DNA of 64,000 bases from Takakia lepidozioides (taxonomy: Eukaryota; Streptophyta; Takakiopsida; Takakiales; Takakiaceae): assembly GCA_030704615.1 (NCBI GenBank), contig CM060732.1, positions 82,359,171-82,423,170 of the forward strand, read 5' to 3'. The notes under the pieces are model-generated. The model had not been told where the DNA came from and did not search any database. It was given only the letters and a program-made list of their open reading frames with translations. Below, one piece after another: positions 1-12,100 of this stretch (the stretch's first letter is position 1; each line of letters starts with the position of its first letter). Made by a program: the position numbers and the translations under genes.

Positions 1-3000
1 GGAGGACAGACAACAGAATTTAGAATACTAATCTACGCACTTGAGAGCCAACTCAGTGTGCTGCAGTCGGTAGTAAAACACAGCCAAGTCACCGTAGCTC
101 TTCATTGTGTCTGGATGATCTAGTCCAAGTTCCCGCTCATTGATATCCAGTGCCTTTTGCTGATAGATTGTAGCCTGCAATCAATCCATCCCCACATGCC
201 AGGTCAAATACCACCTTATGGAGAATTAAGGGAGATTGCATGTATTGGAAACGTAAACAGGACAGAGTCCTTTGAAGGTGAAGAGGACATCCTATTGAAA
301 AAACAAAGCTGAAAATTACTGGGAAGCCCTGAACTTCATTATCGTACATGAGTTATTAGAAGTGTCTTAAGGAACAAATCCAACAGTCTTCAAGAATTCT
401 CATTAACTTCAGCAAGTAGACCAAATATTTCAACTTATGAAGCTCTCTGATTTCTGCAACCTAAGAGCTGTCTAACCTGATTGAAGTCCCCTGTGTGGTA
501 TAACACAACAGCCAAAAGGCTGTATGCGCCTGCTGTCATACGATGATAGGGACCACACACTGCCACCAGCTTTGCCAGAGCCTGCAAGCAAACAAATGTA
601 ATACTACTGCTTTACAACTGAAAATGTGCAGCTTCTAAGATGCATGACCTCCAAAAAACTTACAATGGAAATTAAACCAAACAAACGGCTCAAGGGTAAA
701 TTAGAGATTGACAGAACTACACCATGCCAAAGCTAAACCGAAATACAGAAGCAGATGTACTCGAGCAAACCTGCTATTTCATGATTGATCGTCAAAACTT
801 TAGAGAATAGCTTGATAGCATAACTCTTTACTCCTCTTCCAACATCTTAGGCCCAACTCACTGAAGAGAACATGCCGAGAAGCTCACCTTGGTTCCGTAA
901 TTCACTGCATCATCAAGCTTGCCCTTGTCTAATGCTGTTTTGGAGGACTCTAACAATGTCCGCCCATCTGCCGATGAACATGCAACTTGCTGCACCCCAA
1001 ATAGTGAACCCATCCTAATAGTGAGATTTCTGTTGAAAACTAATCCTCTAATGAGCGAATTTGCCGGAGTCATGGAGACTCTGAATTCTGGAGAATCTGC
1101 CTTGATTGCAAGATTGAGATTAAACCCCTGATGAGTGGAAGTCCAGGAAACCAGACAGGACAAAGTATAGCAGATTAGGAATATTCCTAGCTTTGTATTT
1201 TAATCCTAGCGTGACCTGTCTAGAAGTCTTTTAGACTTCAAAATCATGGCTGCAGTCAATTATGTGGAACACCATCCTTTTGCTTCCAGCCATAGTGTGC
1301 CCCTCAGCATTTCTGCGAGCATGGACACTAGAATTGTGTTCTTTGATGCATTGGAAGGTAGTCACTGATCTCACAAGACACCTCAAATTATGACTGACAA
1401 GGAGATGCGCGGAAAGTTTACCTAGAGAGTTGCTTATGAGAAGATTATTATACCTTGTAAACAGGCACCATGCTGATGATGTCAGTTCTGTTGAAGGGAA
1501 CGAGTGTGTCAAATTTGTAGTCCCGAGGAGCAATCTCGATCCCCACCTGCTAGTAGGAAACTTCCCGTTATATGGACCACATCCAGACAGCAGGAACAAG
1601 GAATTCAAACACCGCACTTTGGCTTTATGCTAGAGAGTGCAAAGAAGGTTTTGTGTGTTGAAAAAAGTAACCTTACCTTGTGGCATAGACCGCGAAGTAT
1701 AGCATATTTGCGGAGTTCAGAACGTGTCACCTCACCAGCCAGCTTCCAGCCAAAGCGCTTGGTAACAAATGATTCCACCCATCTCCAGATGAGGGATACT
1801 GAGGTGCCTGACTTCTCCACATCCTCAGGAAATGTCCCCAACATCACATTTAGAGCCGCAGATATATTAACTGGCAAATCAGCCGTACTCTTGGACGCAC
1901 CGACCACAGCTTGAAGAACGTGCTTGAAGGCACGCACCACCATCTCATGGACACACAAAGATTGGACATGAGGCAGCTTCATGGCGAGCTCTGCCTGTCA
2001 TATCAAGGAACCATCACTGATTGAGAATTGAATTCCAGTTTCCTGACTCTAACCAAGGTCTTGGGCTGGTTCTACAGAGGATTTCACCCAGCAGGAATTC
2101 AAGCTTGGTCCATATGGAAATGTTCATGCAGGGTCCATCAATAACTGCCAGCCGCTCAACCAGATGAAGCTATGAAGGCAGCAGGTCTACATTCACTGAG
2201 GCCTGTGAGATTTGGTTTTTCCCAAAAAGAGACACCGTATGACACTCATGAAAAGCCTAAAGAGAGCTATAAGAGACTCAATAGAATAAGCGTAAGCAAG
2301 TGGCAAAGGTTATGGAGAGAACACTCTTGTAAACAGGTCTGCTCATGTAACAAGCACAAGACGGTACTGCTTCTACCAAGGAAATGCTTACCACACGTCC
2401 CAGGGAACGCATTCGAAGACCCCGAGTGTGCATAAAATCTGTCAAGGTACGGCCATCAACCGGTGACAGCTCTAAGGAGCCAAAATCTGCTACCTGTAAT
2501 TACAAATTCAGATAGAGAAATCAGTGAGTAAATGTCTGGACCATAATATGACCTACAATTTGCTCTCATACCATACCCCTTCCAACCTTGTTACGTTTGT
2601 CCTAACCGAATGCAACCCAGGGAAGCATACAAGTACATCGTTTACTGTTATACTCAACAGTCTGGAAAAGAGTTGATTCGACACACCAGCTTAGGCAGTG
2701 CAACCTCGTCGTAATATTGCTGAGCTCCATCCACAAGCTCTTCAATAGACTGGGCACAATCATTTCATCCAAATACAGGTTACGAAAAGGGAAACACAGG
2801 GACCTCCTTGCATCTCTAACTACCTCAATCATAGGAAATGGAAAATTCTTCCTCGACCGCTATACAGATCTAGATTGGCGACATCATTCAGCAAAAACTA
2901 ATCTGCGTGCATCTGATTCGTCAGATGAATTAAATTGGCAAGGAGAGACTGGAAGTGATAGACAACCTTGCAATGAAGGCGAGTACCAGACTCTTTGAGC

Positions 3001-6000
3001 CGACTGAAGGCACTCTCGGGAAGGTGCACCCTCAATTGTGCCTGTGCCTCCTGCTCCTTCTGTTCGCACTCATCTTCTTCGGCAATACTCTCTGCGATCT
3101 GCTTACCCTCTTGAGTGTTCTTCTTATCCACATTATCACCTGTCATCAGAAATTTTATATTACAAAACATGATCTAAAGGCCCTCTGATTTCAAAGTGGA
3201 TAGACAAGGTCTAAGCTGGTCACTCTGAGGGTGCAAAAGGATGTGGAAAGGAATTTTGGATTTCCTGTATGGCTTATCTTCCTGTTAGAGACATGTTTAT
3301 CTGCAGAAAGAATGAAATGAAATGACCCTTCATGACGTCTGTGGAAAGCGGACTAAGAAATGAAATGGTACCTCATAATTTCTGGGGAAAGCTCAAAGAT
3401 CTAACTGGACAAAAGAAAGCATGAAACAAGAAAGAGAGTGGGCTGCATTGCAGCCCGAAAAAAACTAATGATTCGAAATCTCGAGGCTGAGCCTAAATCC
3501 TTGGTCATGTTGGGGTCTAATTGCTGGGCGCCCACACACAGAACATTGATGCTTGTGTGGAGGTCTTTCTTTCAAGAGCAAATCTGGAAGGCCCAAATGA
3601 ATTATATATCAAGGTAAGTCCCATGACTGGAGTGATCCCTCACCAAGGTAGTATCTGTTTCCTCTTGTTCCGCCCACACTGGGCTTGGGATCTATGGCCA
3701 CAAGTCTATGGCAAACAAAGTCTTATGACTGCAGACTGTGGGAGCCCACTCTAAACCTTCCCAATGCCCTTAGACGTGAGAGAAACAGGGCTGCAGGTAA
3801 TTGGGCTGTAAGATTCTATCATTGCGGAGGGCTGCGACCTTCTCCTAATAGAACTGCAGCTTCTGATAGTACAAAAGAAAGAAAGAAGAAAGAAACTTTA
3901 TAACTAGTGAGAGGGAAACAGAAAGATGGAAAATTGAAATTCATAACATCAACAGAAAACCAAAAAACCAGTGAACTAGAACATGCATCAAACAAAGTGG
4001 GAGACGAGAGAGGACTAACCCCCTTTCAGTACACCTGCTTCCTTCTTCTTACTGGAAGGTAACACGGTTTTCGCTGAGCCACTCTCGGCTGTGGCATCAC
4101 TTTTTGATTCAGACTTTTCCTTCTCAGCTGCTGCCTGAGTTTGCAGATGTTGCACCCAGCATGCCCCGAGCTCCCACCGGATGCATAAGTCATTTCTGCC
4201 CTCGTCTTCCTGCTGAAGCCTAGCAAGACTCTCTTCCATTACTGTACTGACCAACCCCCCTGCATTCTGTAGCTCTTCTGAATCAGAGGAGGAACGTGCA
4301 GGCCCATTGGACCTTCTGTGCAAAAGAGTTCGAAGACTGCACATATGTAAAGTAACCATCGTTAGAATGTACTGTTAGTAGTTGGGCAGGTTAAACTACT
4401 AAACACACTGGGACAGAAGTGACCTCTGGAAAATGGCTTAAAAGAAAAAGTTAGAGACATCCTTTCATAAGTGTGTACTCCACAAGCACCAAAGCTTGTG
4501 ATGGAAGCAAAACTAACATTGACAAATACCTTTTCCATGCAAAAATCTTGTGCCTAGGTGACTGCAAATCAGAGGCCTAGACAACGAGCAGTTACAGTTT
4601 ATGCACCAATTAGAAAGGCTGAGGGTCAATTGATTAGAAAACTAGTGAAAGCTTTGAAGAGGAAGAAGACTTATGTATTTCTATGGTCACATTTATTGTG
4701 AGGACAGTGCTAGAAACAATGGTCTTCAGATGTCCAAGAATCCTCACCTGTTCACATTCAGGGCATTGGCACCCCCTTCAGGCTGGTCTTCAATATCCAC
4801 TTCTATTGAAAATTCTTCGGCATTCTGAGCCTTAGAGCCAATAAGAATGGCTTCAATAAGAATAGTGTACCCTCTATGGCGAACAATGACAGCACCCAAA
4901 GTTGCTGTGTCCTGAATATCACCCAGCCACCACTTTGTCATTACCTGTGACTTTGAAGTCTCACTGCAGGAGCCCTTCCCTTCTTTACGATGGGTGTGCT
5001 CACATCACTCCTCAAGCACTGCAATCCTGGTCGGAGTATATTGGCATCTTACATATCCCAAAGATGGTCTAACGATCAAATTTAATGAGGACTTGAGAGA
5101 AACAAAAAGAGAGATTGTACTCATAAGACATTGTTTGCCGTAGCCTTGTGGCCATTGTCCTCGCGCCCAGTTTGAACGGAACATAAAGGGACAGAAACTA
5201 CCTTTGTCAGGGGCTGAGGCCGGTAGTATGATTTACCTTGGAATAAACAGTTGATCCGAGATTTCCATATATCCTCCAGAAATCCCTTCACACAAGCATC
5301 AATCTGATGTGTGTGATTTGCCCAATAGCTAGACCCCAAAAGGGCCTGGGCTTTTGGCTCAGCCTCAAGATTTTCAAAGTTGTTAAACAGAGGTACAGGC
5401 ACAATTTCCTTGATGGAATGGAAGAGGGTTTCCCGTTGGTGAGAGTACCCAGGACAATGAATCAGGAAGTGAATATTGTCTTCAGGTTGCCCACACAACG
5501 GGCACTTACAATCCCCCTTTCCTCTCTGCGACAGTTTGTTGTTCAAAGGTAGGCTACCCGCCCTGAGTTGGACCTCAAACCCTATATCAAAGTCTATATA
5601 TAGATATTATAGAGATTGCATTCAAATGTTCTTGTATATTTAAATGCAGTCTAGTGCCGAGGGTGGGTAGACCCTTGAGGTCATCCATGATGGCCTCACC
5701 CATGTCACAGACTGGAAACAGGTTGAGGGAAGTTTTCTGCCTAACTTCATTTTCTTCAGACAATTTCCTGGCAATAGACATGGCTTCGGAAACTTCAGCT
5801 TCTAAGCCAGATTTATCCAGCAGGGTCATGGCTAGTGGACTAAGATTCAGATCCTTGAAAATCTCTTCTACCCTTTTCCGCCAGGATTTAGCCTGTTTGA
5901 CAGGGCGGTCCTGCTTCCAAGATATAGAGTCGATTAACTTAGGATATCTGGTATTAGCCATACATTGCAGCTGACCCCACCATCTGATTTTGAATTCATC

Positions 6001-9000
6001 GTGTCGGGAGCTTAAGGGAGGAATGCCAAACCCACCCCGAACAGCCACATTAGTTGTTTTGGAGCATGCTGACATGCACTCCTTGAGCACCCTGACTTGG
6101 ATGGATTCAAGAGACTTAGGCTGGTTGGAGTTATCAACCCATACAGCAGATGCATACTCCAAGGCCGGCCTGATAACGCGGCAAAGCATGGTTTTTTTGA
6201 CTTCAGAGTTGATCCCTCTGCAGTGGAAAAATTTAGTGAGACCCAGCGCTTTGCGTTTGCCAGATTGAACCACTCTTTGAATATGTGCTTCCCAATTACA
6301 GTTGGAGGAAAACTCAGCGCCAAGATAGGTGTAGGAGGGGAGAACAGGGATCTCTTGGCTTCCCCACTGCCACTTGAGATCGCCTCCTCCTTCCCCCCGG
6401 TCGTTGAATGCCACGACTGCGCATTTACTGACATTGGCCTCTAGCCCCCAAAGATCAAAGTATCTCTTCGCGCAATATATCAGCCCCTGGAGGTTGGAAG
6501 GAGTCTCCCCTATGCCTGCGAAGTCATCCGCAAACATAAGGGCTGGTATGGTGGCATCTCCCACCCTTAACCCAAATCCATCACTTTCCACATCCTCCAG
6601 TAGTTGATTGATGAAAACATTGAAGAGCCGAGGGGAGAGGGTACATCCTTGAGCTACACCTTGGTCTATGTCAAAGAAATTAGACTTCTGTCCATTTACA
6701 GTGACACAGCTTTTAGTGTGAGCATACAAGTTATGGACCACTCTCCACATCTTTCCCTTGATCCCGGAAGACCAGAGTCGGAGCCATAGACCGTCTCTCC
6801 ACACAGTGTCATAGGCCTTTTTGACATCCAAGAAAAAGACAAAAGTAGGTTTCCCTTCTTTTTTCCTTCCCGGGATAATCTGGCTGTGTGTGAAGATATG
6901 ATCCACGCAGCCCCTGTTTCGCCAAAAACCAGCTTGGCCTTCATGGAAACAACCTCTGGACTCCAGATCAACCTCGAGACGAGTACTTATAACTCTGCAG
7001 AATATCTTGCCAACTGCATCAAGAAGCGTGACGCCCCGATAGTTACCCGGCTCTTCTTTGTCACCTTTCTTATATAAATTGACAATGACCCCCTGCCGCC
7101 AGCGAAAGGGGGTAATTTCAGTCCTCCATATAAGGTTAAAGAGAAGAACAAGGGCCTCTATCATAGGGTCACCACCATGCTTGATAAGCTCATTGACAAT
7201 ACCATCAGGGCCACCAGCTTTGTATCCGTTTAGATGCTCAATTGCTTCCGCAATCTCAGAGGAACTAATGGGAGCATTATAACCCTTTGAAATATACTCC
7301 AGTTCATCAGGGCTGTCTTGAATCATAGACACAGTTCTTTCTACTGTGTCATTCCATTCTTCAGAAAACCCCTCGCTGCTAGAACTAGAATTTCTGCCAA
7401 GTGTACTGTAGTGGGTTTCAAAGGTGTTGACAATGTCAGCCGTTGAAGTCACCACTGCACCCTTAGGGGTCCTCAGCGATTGTACTTGCTGACAATTTTT
7501 CGGCTTGTACAGATGTTGAAGGGCCAACCAGAATTTCTTGTCATTACCACCGTGGTGGTTTGAGTTTATTTCCCCGTATAACTTATCCCAATATAGTTTC
7601 TTCTGAGACCTTACAAGCTGATTGATATCTTTGCGGAGCTGGTAGTACCTAACCCAATGGTCATTATAAGCTTTCATTCTGCAGCATTCTTTATAGAGGG
7701 CTCGTCTCTCGGCAATCTTGAGTTTGATCTCATTGGTCCACCAATTAACAGCTCTACCGCAGACAATTAGTTTCCTCCCAATGATCTTTTCAGCCACAGA
7801 AGAGACGAAACTCTCCCAAGAGTCCACCGCTCTTTCGACTTCATTTCTTGCATTGCCAGCGCGAGATTGAAGGTCTTGGAGCGAATGGACAAAGTTGGGC
7901 AGAGCCTCTTGCAAGGCCTGGACATACTCAGCCATGACCTCTTCATTTCGGAATTTTTCAATGCGCCACTTCTGGATCGAATGTTTCACAGATCTCTTGG
8001 TGTTGGGGAAACACCTTTTGATCTCAGTCCAAACCAGAAAGTGGTCAGAGGTACCAATATCAGTTCTGTCAATTAACACATTGGCACACTGGGGAAACAG
8101 ATTCTTGTCCACTATGATATAATCCACAATGGATAGTTCCCCAGTTTGGGCTTTCTCATGGGTCCACTGCATCGGGTCACCTTTTGACCTATTGTTCAGG
8201 GTCGAAAGCTGAAGCTCTTCCAGACAGTTAATTAACTGTCTTCCATTAGAGTTCAGCTCGTCCTCACGAAAAGGTCCGATGATATCATCCTGGTGAAGAC
8301 CTTTACCCACCCGGGCATTGAAGTCACCCAATAAGACCACCTGACCCTTGGCAAGGAACTTAGCACAGTCCAGCTTTACGTCTTCGAAGGCTTTATCTGC
8401 GTCAGCACTAAGGGTCCCCTCTGTGGGCATGTAAACACATCCCACAAAGAGGTCCTTCCTACTCACGCTGCCCTTCAATTTCAGTTTCAGCCAGATACTG
8501 TGCTCATACCGCAAATCCTTGTTGATAATTTCACAATTGTCACACAAGAAATCTCGGACAAAGAAGCCAACACCTTTTTGCCCACACTTGGCAGAGGTCA
8601 CCCTAAGCACACACATCTTGCCAAACCAACGGTAGCCGTTGACATCTCCAACCAGTTTGTCCGAAGTTTCCCATGTCTCTTGCCCAGCACAAATATGAAT
8701 ACCATTTGACTGAAGAACTTGTCCCACTTCAAATTGTTTCCTTTGGTTAGTCAACCCCGAGAAGTTGAGAGTGCCCAGCCGCAAACCGGCCTTTTGCATA
8801 TGGATTGTTTGCCGTCTAGGGAGCCTATGATTGCTCCTGGACGACCAACCACTCTGCAAAGGGGGATCAGTTGCCCCATGTGTAGATTTTGGGCGTCTAG
8901 AGTAAACCTTAAGGATTGGCAAACCATGTAGAGTGCCAAATCCTTCAGGCGAAGATTTAATTCTTCTAGAGTAAACCTTAAGGATTGGCAATATATTCAG

Positions 9001-9133
9001 AGTGCCAAATCCTTCAGGTTCCTGACGCTCAGCCTCAGCACACATAGGGCCAACTAACCTGTCTGGCTGCTTGGTATCAATCTCTTCCAGGGCTTCAAAC
9101 CGGTTAGAAACTTTCAAGTTGAAGTCCCCAAAC

Positions 9134-9170
<37 letters not shown>

Positions 9171-12100
9171 TTACAACTTCCATGAGAAGCTTGGAGACTT
9201 ATAGGAAAAAGCCAGAGAGAACACTTGAGGGGTGGTGTCTGAAGATCGGATGTCATACATGTACAGTGGTGCTCTCATCAGCAGTGATTCCCTTGAGCAG
9301 ATTCTTCTCTGCAAGTTCACGAGCACTCAGTCCAAGAGCCTGACTGGCATCAATCTTTATCTCCAGCTTCTTACTCGCATCCGCAATGTCACGCCGCACC
9401 GTAAACTTTAAATTACCTATAACTTCTATTTTAAGAGCTCCCTCAACATTTGGAACTGGTAATTCTCCTTGAACTTCGCCCTCATCGAAATGGCGAATAA
9501 CTTCCGTTGCCTGCATAGGAAATTTGCAACATGTGCAGGAGAGGTTACTACAGTGCGCCTTCCCTTGACTTCTCTTTAGGCTTGCTGGTCCAAAAATCAT
9601 ACATTATTGAACATTCATGGCAAGCCTGTAAGTGTGTTCTTCAAAAACCCAGCTCTCAGATCAAAATAGATTGCAGCATACTCACCAATCTGAGTCCAGC
9701 TTGGTAAAATTCTACATTCTCTTCACAAAGGGCTCTACTGAGATGATACTGAGCCACCTGCCCTCGAAACATCCTTGCAGTATCTGGGACTGAACTGAAT
9801 TACGCAGCTGATGATGTGGAGTACAATCTTACCTGGGTGACAGCTATGTCCACAAACATACTATGAAGCAAGAAGGCCTTGCGGTCGCGAACTTGGCGTT
9901 CCTCTGGAGTCTTACAAGGCATTGCAGCAAGGATAGCAAATTCCTGTGCCCAAGGCCTGGCTGTGCCTTGCTTGTCTCTCCCCTGTCCTCCCCCGTTGCC
10001 TCCCCACGCCTCATCCTCGACAGGTAGGGGTGGGAACACTGAGGGGGAATCAGCTGCTGCAGTTGGGACCACCCATGTGTTTGCTCGAATCCCATGTGGA
10101 ATATTGCCAAACTGCAAGGGACGTTAGAGTTGTGAGATGCCTACTACAGAAATGAAATGAAATGGTGCTTTATTACGTCTGCGGAAAGCTCATAGAGCTC
10201 ACAGAGAAAGAGAGAGGCGCAGCAGAAAGGAACCAAATTTTGATAGCCAAGAAGTTATTTTACTGACAACAGGACTCCAGTACCTTGTTACGCTCAGAGA
10301 ACGCTTTCATCAGATCGTCATAAGCCTGCAACACATACTTCATACATGAATTAGAACTCTCTTGGTGCCCCCTGCTTCAGACAAAATTTAATCAAATTAT
10401 CACAGAAATGTCCTGGACAAGCAAGCAATTGGGAAAGGTGGAAAACCCTATGTTGTAACTCCATTTACATGTTCCTCCACAGTTTTTGAGGCACTCAATA
10501 TACTCTTCCCCCTGATCTAAGCAAATAATACAGTGACTAATAGTAGTTCAAATAATGCGTCATGCTCTTTGGAGGTTGATGTATTGCCCGAAGTAACTGA
10601 GGATACAAACTCTTCAGCCCTCATGACAGCCAACAAGCTTCCCTATCTCACTCTCATGAATTGTCCTCTCCCTTGCTTCCTTGACCCTTACCCCCTCTCA
10701 CACAATTGCAGATGGGGACGGTTGGAAATGGAACACACATTGGCAAACGCCTTGCTGAGGCGGCACAACAAAGCTACCAACGAGGTACCCTGGATCGGCT
10801 GTTTGGTGGAACTGTAGAAGCCTTTCTCACACACTGTTACTGCCACAAGCTTTCCATTACACAGCCTCACCTGCAACGACCATAATCACAATTCAAACTG
10901 AAGTAAATGGTCTGTAACAACTTCAAAAAACATTGAAGGGCGATCTCATTTTTTGCAGCTGCTCGTGGAAAAAAAAGACATAATCTATTTCTTCATATCG
11001 AGGTCACAAACATTCCCCAACAGCCTCATGCATTACCATATGGTGGTAAAAAAGGATGGAGGGACTCACATCAAGAGTAAAGAAAACACCCTCAGCTCGC
11101 TTTAGATCCAGTGACTGCTTCAATGACCGCCGCAAAACTGCTGCCATTAAACATGGTTTCAGCCACACAATCATCCTCACAACTTAACAGGGCAGACTAG
11201 CCAAAGCAGAAGAATATGTGACTCGTATTAACAAGCATTCAAAGGCAAAGTCTGTCTTCAGAGAAGCAAAATGGACGACGCTGTTTCCCCAATCATTGTT
11301 GAAAAAATCATCTGCCATCCAAGTGGACAGAGTTTAGACCAGAAGAATGCATGACAGTACCAAGTCATGTATGTCCTCAGACAAAGCTATATATGTGTCT
11401 GCATTTTCATACTCTCTAGGGATTTGAAATAGCATCCGAAACACTTAGGTGATGAATAGAGAACCAAATTCCCCAAAACTGGCCACTCTCCGACGTACAC
11501 CACTGCGGATTTCTAAGAATATACCTATCCAAAATGACCAGACAAAGGAAGCACTTCAGTTTCATGGATATCCAGACCATAACAGTGCGGATTATGTTAT
11601 CTACTTAACACGAGTCCCACTATGAAAGCGAGCCTGAATTGTTATGCCTTCATCCCAAAAATCTCTTTACACATGAGACGTTGGAGCACATACACAATGA
11701 ATGCACCAAAAACAAGAGTTTGACAGGAGGAGGGTTGTGATAATATCATACTAACATTGCAATGGGGGAGTCAGATGTGAAAGTGACAGAAACGTATAGA
11801 ACTGCCCCAGCTTCGAAGGTGGGCACATCCCTGTCATATCACCCTTCTCTGTAGCTTCTCTTGCTGCCGCCATCGCAGCTGCAGCCTCTGGCTTGCCTTT
11901 GAGTAACCCCCTATCACCCTTTGCTGCTTCACTACTTTCTGCACTAGTGGATGGCTTCCTAATCTCCCCATCTTGAATATCCCTGACAACTTCAACCGTA
12001 TCCTTATTCAAATGGGAATCACCCTCCTCGGTTTTTGACCTATCCTCTCCAGCTGAATAATTGCTGTCCAAGTCCTTGGTTCTGCTCTCTCCATTACTTG

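Larger units (their letters stand above)
5121..9183 (-). mobile_element. LINE (non-LTR retrotransposon) inside intron 10 of the REC-like gene
   Basis: The element lies wholly between REC exons 10 and 11 and is read in the same direction as the host gene. It has a long endonuclease-reverse transcriptase ORF followed, in another frame, by a zinc-binding RT-associated module with [17 protein letters not shown] near 5490. A GA microsatellite (about 9139-9168) sits at the 5' end of the ORF. I could not identify target-site duplications or a clear A tail, so the ends are approximate: the 5' end lies between 9183 and 9258, the 3' end somewhere around 5040-5150. Confidence 0.9.

Noticed and set aside
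9690-9780. Extra exon in REC intron 9 (text like [18 protein letters not shown])
   Set aside because: It has plausible borders, but exon 9 joins exon 10 directly in phase with family-conserved sequence on both sides.
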